A DNA stretch of 64,000 bases from Pomphorhynchus laevis (Eukaryota; Acanthocephala; Palaeacanthocephala; Echinorhynchida; Pomphorhynchidae), in assembly GCA_012934845.2 (NCBI GenBank), contig WNNJ02003004.1, positions 62,001 to 126,000 of the forward strand. Reading direction: 5' to 3'. The position numbers and the translations under genes were made by a program. The notes under the pieces are model-generated. The model did no database searches and had not been told where the DNA came from. It saw only the letters and a list, made by a program, of their open reading frames with translations. Each line of letters opens with the position of its first letter. The first letter of the stretch is position 1. Shown piece by piece: positions 10,583 through 22,900 of this stretch.

Positions 10583-12276
10583 ATGAAGAACGAAATGTCT
10601 GAAGAATCAACATCTGATGAATTCGTAGTAGAAGATATCACTGCTAAAGATATTGTAGAATGTGGTGATAAAATGAAAGATAGTATTAACGAAACCATTG
10701 ATCAAAGAGTTCACACTTATGTAGAGGTGAATTATTCTTGAAATATTATGATCAGCATTGCTCGTTAAGTTTAAAAAGTTGTGCTTCGTATATTTGTACT
10801 TCGTATTTTGTTTACTATAGCATAATGTTGTGGCACATACTGTGGCATATCAGTTCAGTTATTTTCTTCGTTTTTTAATTTTCTACATATTTGTTATTTT
10901 TTATTTCGAATTTTTCTATATATCTAAACTATATTCTGTGATTTAGATAAGAACGCTAAGGATTTATTACTGATTTATACTTATACAGTCAATTTCAGTA
11001 TAAATTGATGCATTAAATATCAGCTCAGCTAACTGAGTCTATGTATTTTATATTATTTATAAATTAAAAATAATGATAAAAAATAAATAATTAAATATTA
11101 ATTTAATTAACTAAATAATAATTTAATAACTAAATGATATAATAATTTAATAATTTAACAACTAAATAAATTAATTAAATAAATAATTTTATTGATTAAT
11201 AAATAACAAACGATGAATTCGAATAGGGAGTAGAGGTAATCAGGAGGAACTGCTATGCTATCATGCTTCGACCCATATTCTTCGACACAACATAGCAGCG
11301 TGACCAAGTACATGCTTATGACGTATTTGTTTTTTATATTTTAATATTTTGTTGATGTATGATTCTACATTAAGAAAAAATTAAACGAATTTCTAGATAA
11401 TACTAGATATAGATAAAATATAGATATTTAAATTATAATATAAATATTATAAATATTTACAAATAAACATAAATATATAAATGTATATAAATATTGATAT
11501 ATATGTATATTTGATTATATATATTTGATTTATATTTATATAGATATATATCAATAAAAATATTATTAATCAAATTACTTTTGATGAAATTTGATTATCT
11601 AGTATCTTATTCTAATATAAAGTATATTATTAATTATCCTTCATTTAATCTATAATTTAATCTATGATGATTTTTATTAAAATATAATTTTAGTAAATAA
11701 TTATTATTTTTTAGTAATATAATTTTAGTAACTAACAAAAGTTTGATTAAGTTAATGATTTTATTTTTAACATAATAAATATTAGCATTAAAGATAGAAA
11801 AATAAATATAAAAGAATTAAAATTTAAAATTAAAATTAAAAATATTAAAATTTGAAATTTTATTCGATGAAATATATTATAATATTATAAATTATAACCA
11901 GATAATTACAAACCTAAAGAATTTTAACTCGGTAAATCGAAAAATTGAGAATAGCAAAAATAAAAACGTTGTTCTTAGATTAAAGATAATATAATTGATT
12001 GGTCTAACAGATATTATATTTACTCTTATGTTTGATGATGGTATCTATTATGAAAACGTAATTGAAGTTTTGCAAAACAATAATTAAAATCTGTTATTTT
12101 TAAAGTTAAGACTTTTAATGTTATTATTTTAGGCATTAAATAATATCGATAAATTCATACAGATTCTCGAAGATCTTTACACAGAGGCCTTGCAGGTTCA
12201 AGAAGCACTCAAGGAGAAAAAACATCATATTTATATTGGTCTTAATAAAGCCTTAGCGTTATTAAATTCAAAATGA
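10583..12276 (+). CDS. Two-exon gene for a 95-aa acidic, probably coiled-coil protein
   Basis: Exon 1 is 10583-10726 and ends at GAG|GTGAAT; exon 2 is 12133-12276 and starts after TTATTTTAG. Both are exactly 144 nt and join in phase 0. The product starts MKNEMSEESTSDEF, is acidic for the first 35 residues, then becomes heptad-like across the junction (MKDSINETIDQRVHTYVE joined to ALNNIDKFIQILEDLYTEAL) and ends in LNKALALLNSK. Without splicing, exon 1 would stop five codons into the intron. I do not recognise the family; size and predicted helices recall small subunits of BLOC/BORC-type or kinetochore complexes, but that is only a resemblance. The 1.4-kb intron carries a dispersed repeat. An acceptor-like TTTTTTGTAG lies 8 nt before the ATG. 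Confidence 0.6.
11021..11640 (-). repeat. Dispersed repeat E1 (copy in intron)
   Basis: This begins with CAGCTCAGCTAACTGAGTCT and runs through AT-rich sequence to GGAACTGCTATGCTATCATG, CATAGCAGCG and finally GATGAAATTTGATTATCTAGTA. The same ordered blocks occur at 49560-49880, and in opposite orientation at 15650-16015 and 51295-51540. It is non-coding, and no clear inverted ends are seen. Confidence 0.65.
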
Positions 12277-13740
12277 ATTTAAACAAAATGTTCAAAAGTT
12301 GTAAATCCGTTGTTTAATTATCTGTTTGTAATGTTCGCAAAAAATACTTTGTTTTGTTCTAAATGTCGGTACGAAAATAGACTCTTTAATTACTTCAACA
12401 CTATTAAAGACTACTAAGTGTCATCTGCAAATGATTATCATTAATTTAACAACGAATAATACAAAAGACGATTTAAAATGATTTAAATGATTCAAAAATG
12501 ATTTTTAAATGATTTTATTCATTTAATAATTTAATAAATTATTAAATTAATTGATTAAATAAAATTAATTGATTAATAAATTAATTAAATTAATTAAATC
12601 AATTAAATTATTAATTGATTAATAAATTGATTAAATTACATTTAATAATGCAATTTAATCATTTAATAATTTTCCTACTCATTTAATAATGAGTAGTCAA
12701 TATTCATTTATTATTCGTTAATTTTCTTTTGAATACGTTTTTCGAGCAATCTTATTTGAAATTTTGCATTGACATTTGTGAGATTGTCTTGAACGTATGC
12801 TAACTATTATGATACTCCGTTTATTCACAATTTATATACTATTTATAAATTATTAATTTTTTAATTTGTTATAAAAATATCTCAATTTTTAATATTGTCT
12901 CACATAGAAATATTGTTTTGACAGTTTTATCGACAACCGTTCATATAACAATGCAAATTGTTTATATTTTTATATGAATATCATATAATTATCATATAAT
13001 ATCATTTACATATATCAAATTTGTTTATATTATGTATTTATATTAAAAATATTTAAATTATTAAATTATTTTATCGCTTATGATTACTTTCAAATAAATT
13101 TAATAATGCCTTAGCGTCCCTCATCCGAGAATCAAATAAGCAAAATAACTTTGTTCAGTTTACAATTATATAGTAAAATTGAATGGTTTTATCATATAAA
13201 AATTATAAATTATAAATTTATAAATTTGAAGACTTGAGAACTCAGCAATGATACAATGAAAATAACAATTAATTAAATCCATATAAAATGGTCACAATTA
13301 TTATTGAGCTGCTCAATAATTAATAATTTAAAATTATTTAATATTTCATTAAACATTAATTCCTTTTTTAATTATTTAATTTTTCAATTATTTACAAAAA
13401 TGTCAGTTAAATTTCGCTGTTCGATAATTAATTATTGACCTAATTATTTGCCATTATATGCTGTAAATTACTAACAAACGTTTGGTTAATTTATTGATTT
13501 AATTTTTTAAATTTAAAAAAATTATTTGAATTAAAGATAAAAATATTTATTAAAGAATTTAGATCAAATTTGAAATCAAATTTGAGATTTTATTGAATTA
13601 AAGATATAAAAATGTTAATTAAAGAATTTAAATCAAATTTGAAATTTATTTGAATTAAAGATATAAAAATATTAATTAAAAAATTTAAATCGAATTTGAA
13701 ATTTTAATTTTATACGAATATTTTATTTAAAAATTATGAA
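11690..13740 (+). repeat. Related AT-rich repeat blocks on both sides of exon 2
   Basis: The blocks 11690-11900 and 13455-13740 share the order AACTAACAAAAGTTTGATTA (or close variants), a T-rich run, then ATTAAAGATA...AAAGAATTTAAATCAAATTTG. In the second block the last part is repeated about three times with a unit of 57-70 bp (13525-13720). The rest of 12277-13994 is AT-rich intergenic sequence with no gene seen. Confidence 0.4.
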
Positions 13741-13994
13741 TTATATTTCTCAGTGAAATAAAAGAACTATTTCGAGATTTTCATGGGATACCCAGAAATG
13801 TCTTTTTTACTTAATCCACTTTTTATAAAATGATTTTTTCACGTTAACCCGCCCACATCAACTTTTATGAAACCTTAGTGGTTTTGTGTTTGTAACAGGA
13901 CGTATTTGATTACATTTTATTCATCTTTTAATTTTAATTGCTTGTAATCACATATGAATTATACTACAGATTAATTTGCTGACTTTATCACACC

Positions 13995-16900
13995 ATGTTA
14001 AGTTCAGTTGATGATCACGATTGCAGTAATCACTCAAATGTTGATGTTACAACGTATATAAAATCAATCAGAGAAACGAAATCATTAACGGAACTGATAG
14101 AGCATGTTAATGATTTGAAGCAAGACAGTAAAATACTGGAAGATAAAATGCGCGAATGTACTTTAACAAATTATTCGCGATTTTTGCAATGTGTTAAAGT
14201 CTTAGATGAAATCAATGAATGCCAGAATAAGTTGTGTCCACATATATCTTTCCTTCGAGACTATCTTAATCAACTATATGCCGGAAAGTCTATGTTTAAT
14301 CATGATATTAACCTTGAAAAAATACTAAAAGAGAAACGAAAATACGAAATCCTGATCAAGGTGAAGCAAGCTGCTAAGAAAATTGACTACCTTGTAAATA
14401 GATTACCCGATTCCAGCGAAACTCTCATTAAGATTATAAAGCGCACAGATAATAAAATCCGTGATTTAAGTATTGATACCGATCACTTGGTAGTTGAAGT
14501 CCAGGATATATGGCAACGCTCAAAAGAAAGCCTTAATAAAATACTATGTGAATGCGATGAAGAGAAATCCCTTCACCTTCTTAATCTTCTTTTTAAGCTC
14601 GGTCACAATGCGGAATCTGTTAAGACAATTTTTGTGAAAACCTTTCTGTACAATACATGGGATGCAGTAATCGAAAAATGTCACCATCAAAGCCAAAGCG
14701 ACATATTCACTGAAGAAAGTACATTCATCGCAAATGAATTAAATAAGCTTAAGCATAAATATTCCATACTGTTCGTGGATAACGATCATTTTCCAGAAGG
14801 ATATCGACAAGCAGAAATACATATCTTACAAAAATTCGTGAATCATATAATTACGGAACATAATTGCAGCATACCACAATTTAATGATATAGTTGCTATT
14901 GAACAGAAGTATCAAGATACTCACTTCATCTAGATGATAAGGTATTCGAGATTTTTCAAATCTTTGGAATGCGATGAAAAAGTGTCATTTGTATATTGCG
15001 GGTATTTATTAAAATGGTAGGCATTCATTTCTGTAAGATTACAAATATCTTAAGGATAATTCGTTATTTAGTGAAAAATAAGCCTATCGGCAGTCGTGAA
15101 TTTCCCTATTCAATAGTACATCAAAAAGTGCACTCCAAACCGTAATTTGGAAATAAAATATCCAAGCCTTATTTTACCATTTCTTCATTAGCAATTACAA
15201 CTACAATTTATCCAATATTTTGCTGTACCGAAAGACTATCCAATTAGCTCTTAATACTGATTTTACATGCAAATAGTTCCATGCAATCGTCCATAACTCT
15301 GAGGTCAAGAGCAATTGGTTTTTCTGATATTAGAAAACATAAGAGCGTGGTTTCATGGACGACTTAACATTTCAGCATTCGTTAAGTTTTAATGTTGGAT
15401 TAATTTACAGAGAAATTAATCTTAAATTCAAATTGTGTTAAATGAGTTAGAATAGTCAACCATTTACCTCCAATCCGATATTTAAACATTTCATTATAAT
15501 GTATTTGATCATACGTCCGATTTCATATATATATTAACTCGGACATAAGTCCACCTCACATACACGTATTTAGTTGCCTTCCGTCAACCAATACTCATCC
15601 GATTGCAAGTTGTAGTCGTTGGCAAAAATGGTTCAATCGGCGAAAGAATAAATAGTATACTTTGTATTAGAATAAGATACTAGATAGTTTTATCAGAGGA
15701 AATACATCATTAGCATGTATTTGGCCCCGCTGCTATGTTGGGTAGAGGAGTTAGGGGCCGAAACCTGATAGCATAGCAGTTCCTGCTGATGACCTCTAAT
15801 TCTTATTCTGATATTTGTTTGTTATTTATTAGTCAATTCATAAAAATTGATTTTTATTTTTAATTTCAGTTTATAATTCATCTTGATATAAATTATATAA
15901 AATCTTCAATTATTTATTATTAATTAGTTTTTTATTATTTAAGTATTTAACTTTTATTTTGCATTATTTTTAATTTGCAATATAAAATACGTAGACTCAG
16001 TTAGCTTATTTAATTAATAGATTATTAATTGTTTTATAGTTTCTGCTGAATATGATATCAGCAACTATCGAAATAAATAAAATCCGATAATTAAAATAAA
16101 TGCTTACAGAGCTCCTTAAATAAATATAATCCGGTAATATTTAATTATTGCTTATTTAATTCGTGAAATGAAATTTAATAATAAAAAAAACTTATAACAG
16201 ATAAAAACGTGTTAGAAAAAGAAACATGCAGGAAATAATAAAAAAAAAATCAATTCATTCTTCATTCCAATCTTCTTTTTATTCTAAGGCCTTAGATCCA
16301 GTGAGATTTGAGTCTCTAGTCCATCCACCACGTCGCTCTCCGACTGAACCATTCGGGTTCGTTCATCCCCCCGAAGAATCCAATCAAGGCGGACTATACT
16401 CGGTAATCGCGAGATAAGGAGCTTGAGAAACCTTAGTCTTTGTTCTGAGGGACGTCCTCTTGAAAAGAAGACTAATCCCAAGATATGCTAAGTACCCCAA
16501 AGGCGCACTTGGTTTTTCCTATTCAATGACAGATGCTGAGTTCGTTTTAGGACCAACCTAGCTCTCTTCAGAATACGTTTGTGTCTATCCAGGGCAACTT
16601 TCGTTGACCAGTTCACCGTAATGGTGAACCCCAGGTATCTTACTCGACTTGTGAATGTAGGGAGTGGTTAATTAGTAAATATGAAAGATAGGGTGCTAGT
16701 CTCTTCAATTTTTTCTTAGTGGCAGGAGCGCCATGAAAAACGACCACCTGCGAAGTCGAGGAGTTCAAAATAAGATTTGATTTGGTTAACTGGTCTTTTA
16801 ATCTTAAAAAGAAAAAAATTGATGTTCGAGACTGCATCTTTGCACCTGCGTCTAGATAACAGGGATGTGGTATCATCAGCGTATGCCACAAGATGTTGAT

Positions 16901-19900
16901 AACGTTTAAATATTTTAAAGAGTTCAATAGAGGCAGCAAGATATAAGATAAAAGGGAGGGGAGCCTTGAGACACACCTGTAATAGGGTAGAACTGACTCG
17001 CATCAGGGTCGTCTTCATAGAAGAATCGCTTGGTGTACAACAATATATCCACCCTGTTAACAATTCTCGCAGGCAACCCGAGGGACCTGAGAGAAGAGAT
17101 AACAAAAGGAATGGAGATGCGGTCAAATGCAGCAAAGTCAAGGTAAACAGTCACGTCAAGTTGATTACTGTTATCTTGACAAAACTGTTGCACTTCACCT
17201 ATTGCTGAATGGACCAAACGATCTTTTACGTACCCATGAAAACCGGGTGAAATTAAATTTCGCCTACTTAAATGATCGCGGATTTTACGCGCAAGCGCTT
17301 TTTCGTGAATGGATATGAGGGAGTTTATAATCGAAATGGGCCGCAGATCTTTAGGACATGTAATCGATTTGCTTTTGGTAAAAACACCCGACAGCTGATA
17401 TTTATACCGGCAATGTCGGATGGGCAGGCTAATAGCATTGTTATGGCACTTCCTTTCTCTGACTGTATGTCAAAAGCTGACAAACACGAGTAGAGAGTGG
17501 CGCATGGGTTCTGGAGGTACCCGGGAGTGGACCCCAGGAGTTAAGGATATCTGTAACAGATAAGTCCTTCCTCCTGAAGTCACACCAAGGCGGGATTGGT
17601 TGGGGAGATAGAGTGGCTCCATAATTGTGTAGGGATAGTGACTCCTCTAAAACTTTATCAAGGCCTATACTACCAATCCAACCGAATTCTCTATCCTTGC
17701 AACAGACAAACTTTTCCTTCTTGAATATCCTCCAAAAGGAAGACTGAGAAGAGTTAAGGTGAGCAATGATCGCCCTATCCCTGCTCAGCTTGAACCTATA
17801 TCTAGTGCTCCAGTATTCATTCGACAGGGCCTGTCTGGCGGAAACAGAGAGATTAGGAAGGTGTAGCATTTTAGCTAGGACCTTGAGTTTTGTTGGAGTG
17901 GGATTGTATATACGACCTTTATAGGTAGTCGAGAGGAACGCTGTAGCTTGCGAAGATAGGTAGGCATTAAATTCGGTCAAACTCATTACCAATTCTGGGG
18001 AACAGTTGGATAGCTGCCTGAAAGAAGGCCACTCTGGTGGGATCAAATTGAAACCTCCTTCTAAGAGACGTATCTTCTTCTATCCGCCAGCGAATTAGGT
18101 CATGAGTGGTGGTCTGTTGTTGGTGCGACTGCTTAGCGCAGATGGGTTTCAACAACCACATCTTATGTAGCAGTAAAATGTTGAGGAGAGAATTAGTTGT
18201 AGAGCAATAAAAGGTGGGGGACGGTAGTTTGTGAATAAGATATTTATTCCTTCGTCTGCGGAGTGCCGCATTAATCGAACGACCAGTTCTGTCGTTGAAG
18301 TCACCAAGTAACATGTCATAACCACTACCTAATATGCGATCAAGGAAGTTACAGTTCTTGTTAATTTCTCCCGGACGTATATAGATATTGGCTAAGCTGA
18401 TGCGTTTACCGTTTTTACATAGTGATATAACTAAACAATACAGTGCTGGACAAGAATAGTTTAGTAAGAGGGTGATCTTAAGGAGCTCTTTACTAGGGTT
18501 AAGAGACCTTGATATGAAGAGGAGTGAGGGTGTTATGTACGGAGTTAAGTGGGTGTAGATTGCTTAGGGATAAATTGAATAATGTCCTGAGGAAGCCGGA
18601 TAGACCGCGTCTCCCGAATGACTATAACATCTGCGTCTCTACCATATAGAAGGCTAAGGGCGGAAGCACCTCCCGAACTCTACTGGAGGATATTTAGTAA
18701 AAAAAGGCTCACGATTACTTCGCATTGTGATAAGTTCGCTAAAGTGGGATGCCTCTCCCTAGTCGAAACCAGAGGTGAGGTTGCTATTCTCACTCCCGGC
18801 TGGACTAGGTTGAGATACTTGCCCACAGGCAATATATTCATTTCCCTTAATAGTGCCAGGATCGGTCACAGCCCAGTGCACATTTCTTCTCAGCTTTAAA
18901 GCTGCAACAGTTTGTATTGATCTAGTCCTCTTGTTCGAGGGTTTCCTTTCGATGTTCGGCTTAGTCATTGTAGGAAGGGTCATGGCTTGGAACAAGTTAC
19001 TTATCGAATCTTTGATAATTTTCTCTACTTGTGTCATTGCCGCTTGAATCCTACAATCCACATAATTAGACATATTCATGACATTTATCTTGTTACTTGG
19101 ACTGGTATCTATCATTGGCGATTCAGAGGCTTGAGCGTAAGTTATTTGATTGCTTGATTTTTTCTTATGTATTAGCTGGTACTCTTTAAATGCTTTACAT
19201 TTGCGAGATCACACAGGGTGATCCTCCACTACTGTTCGAGCACTTCGGTTTTAGAAGGCATTTATCATGTTCGTCGGCAGATCCACATACCCCGCATGTT
19301 TGCGGACTCTCTCATTTGCTTGCCCAGTGCCCCCACTGATGACAGGTATTGTAGTGGGGGTAGGTTAAGAGTTAGATTCAAGCATTGTGAATATTAAGTT
19401 GTGTCCCAAGTATGGGTTACATTTAGAGTGTGCAAGATGCATCGCGTCTTCGACGGATGTTAGTGTGAATGCCACGGGAATTGGATTCCATTTCTTGTCA
19501 TTCAAAAATCTTACTTTTGTGATATTGAAATCATTTTCAAGAGAGGTGATGTCCTCGCTTAATAAGAACGTTGGTATATTATTAATTTTTGTCCATGCCT
19601 GCATTGTTTTAAAGACTATCGTACCTTTATCAACGTAATTCTTCTCGAAGAAGGAAACAAGCTTTAGCAAGATCTTCGGTGTAGAACGAGACTTTGATCT
19701 CTGTTTCGTAAAATTCAATATAATTGAAAAGTATTCTATTTTTGAATTGAACAGAGAAGTTACGTAGGAACGCATTAATTAAATTGCTCTTTGCTATAGG
19801 AGCTAGCAGCTTAATAATAATCAAATTTTTCGTTTTTGGAACTGGGAGAAGCTCTCTCTCCTTTTTATATTTAACAGATAAAACTATACTTACCTTGCCA

Positions 19901-22900
19901 TTTCCTTGAAATTCCATTTCGTGATCGTTTGATAGCTCCGACATCCAGCATTTTTTAGTACAATTAAATTTTATAATTAAGATTTTCTTAATAAAAAATT
20001 ATACATGGTGAAAAATAAATAAATAAATGTCAGGTCAGTTACAACAAAATCAAAGTAATTAAACAAGACTGCATGTGTAAGTCTTCTTCCATGTTCACGG
20101 CCTCAAATCCAGGGGGATCTGAGCCCCCGACAGATCCAACACGCCGCCTTCCGACTGAACCACTCGTGGTCTTTCACCCCAGAAAAATCTAATCGGCGCG
20201 GACTATGCTGGGTAAACGAGAGACGAGGAGCTTAAGAAACCTAAGCCTTTGCTCAGGGTAACGTCCTCTCGAAAAGAAGATTAATCCCGAGATAGCCCAG
20301 GTACCCCAAGGCCTTATTGAATTTATTGATGTGCAATGAAAGGTGGGTGACGGTGGTTTGTGAATAAGATAACCGTTCTTAGCTCTGCGAAGTGATGTGT
20401 TGATCCAACGACCAGTTCTGTCATTGAAGTCTTCAAGTATCAAGTCATAGCCGCTATCAATAATACCATCCAGGAGGTCACGGTTCTTGTGAATCTCCGC
20501 TGGACGTATGTAGACATTGGCTAGACTGAGGCGTTTACCGTTCTTACAGAGTGAAACTACCAAACAAGACATGGCTGGACACGAGTAATTTAAAAGGAGG
20601 GATGACCTTAAAAAGCACTTAACTAAGGTCAAGAGTCCTTGAGATGAAAAGGAGTGAGGTGGGGTTATGTACGGAGTATAGTGGAAACATATATGCTTTG
20701 GGATAAAACGAGTAATGTCGGGGGAAGACGGATAGATCGCGTCTCCTGAATGACTTTAACATCTGCATATCTATCAGATAAAAGTCTAAGGGCAGAAGCA
20801 CCTCCCGAATTCCACTGGAGGATATTCAGTGAAAAGGAGTCACGAGTACACTGCATTGTAATGGATTAGTTGGATGGGGATTGCTTACCTAGACAGAGCT
20901 AGGTGCAAGAAGATTGCCCTTCCCGCCACTAGCCCCTCCAGGGAAGGTACTTACCTCTGGGCAGTATCTTCATTTCCCATATTAGTCATCTTTCGGATTA
21001 ACTTCCCAATTTTGATCGGAGGGACGGCATGGGCCGAAGCCACCTTTTTTCGACTTCAGAACCGAGGAAACACGAAGCACATGATTGGTCCGATAACAGT
21101 TAGGATAGAGCGTACTAACTCCTCCATCTGCCAAACAGCAGTCGATAGTCCGTAGAATGTCAGCGTCATCCATACGTGGAGCTGCAGCATCCGCGAAGGA
21201 CTTGGTCGGTTTAGACTGTTTCAACAAAAATAACTTTCTATATTCTTTGAGTAGAGAGCACTTCCTGCTCAAAGCAGGATGGCATCCCCCCCCGCAATTC
21301 AAGCAGGAAGAGGGGCCACACATCGATCGGTAGTTGCAAGATAAGGACAGCTGACAGAGCTACAGACCTCACACGAAGGGGTCCCACTGCAGCTGGAGGC
21401 ACAGTGTCCCTATTTGTGACACCGGCTGCAGTGGGGATAGGTCAGATCATCCCTCTCTGTGATAGTGAATTTAATATTGAAACCCATAAAGGGATTCGAC
21501 ACAGAATTGGACAAGGACTCAGCAATATTTACTGGAGCATTGCAAAAGCCAACCGGGATAGGGTTCCCGTCCCTACTCCGGATTGACCTCAGATTAGTGA
21601 CCTTGAATTTAGCCATAAAAGAGCGTATATCTTCTTCCATTGAACAGGGGAGATTTGAAAATTTCAGAGAGGCCATGATAGGCTTGGATGAGATTTCACC
21701 ATATTCAGCTAAATTGGCGGAGAAGTACTCCATGTAGTTTGCAGCGAGGTCATTGGAGACAAAAGAGATCGTCACCTCCGCAGGGTGTAACCTAACAGAG
21801 TTAAATAGAACCTCATTCAGAAACTGTTTGGTGAAGGATCTCAAATATTTATTGTAGAGCTCGTGTTTTTCAACCGATTTTTAGCTTTTATTATCAACAA
21901 ATTCTTCAATTTAGGGATGGGGAAGCACCTCCCCATCACCTGAGATCATAGGAAAATTGCTAACCTTGTTACTTGAATGATTCGTAGTTAGATTTACCTT
22001 TAATTCATCTTTTTCGTAGGATGATCGTTGATTTTAGAATGAATACAGGCAAATTGTTGCTATCGTTTGATAGCTCCGACGTTACTTGTACACTACACAT
22101 TCTTCTTATTCTCACAATAAATTTTGTTTGAATAGTCTGAACCATACAATAAAATAATAATAGATTTTCTTACTCACACACAAGGATAAATAAATATTAA
22201 CAACTGATAAATAGTCTAAGATAAATAGTTCCGAAGCAATCTTCATAATTATTGTTGGAGTCTTCACCATTATTCTAGCCTCAAATCCATGGGGATCTGA
22301 GCCCCCAACCAATCCAACACGCCACTTTCCGATTGAACCACCCGGGGTCTCTCACCCCTTCCCGAAGAATCCAATCGGTGCGGACGATGCTGGGTAAACG
22401 AGAGACGAGGAGCTTAAGAAACCTTAGCCTTTGCTCTGGGGAACGTCTTCTTGAGAAGAATACTAATCCCGAGATAGCCCAGGTACCCCAAAGGCGTACC
22501 TGGGTTTTCCAATTCAACGACAGATGCTATGCCCGTTTCAGAGCCCACCTAGCTATCTTCAGGATACGTTTGAGTCTATCCAGGTCGGCTTTCGCCGACC
22601 AGTTCACCGAAACGGTGAACCCCAGGTATTTTACTCGACTTGTGAAGAAAGGGAGTGGTTCAGAGACAAAAATGGAAAAGAGCGCCGAGAATATTCAAAT
22701 TTGGTTTGAATAGTCTGAACCATACAGATTTAACATTTGTACGTTTATAGCATTGAAAGTGAAAGCATTGCATGGTGCCAATTGTGAATTACCAACAACA
22801 ATAATTTATTTAAAGTGGCAAATGCGTGCCAACTGCACGCTTACAAATCTACTAACTAACAAAAACCGCAAAAGTCATATAGATAAATTTCTTAAATTGT

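Noticed and set aside
10396-10698. 100-codon frame on the - strand
   Set aside because: It is antisense to exon 1 of the 95-aa gene; the + strand reading has splice sites and a better composition.
19365-22710. Many frames on the + strand of the LINE-I cluster
   Set aside because: They are antisense shadows of LINE ORF1 and RT on the - strand.
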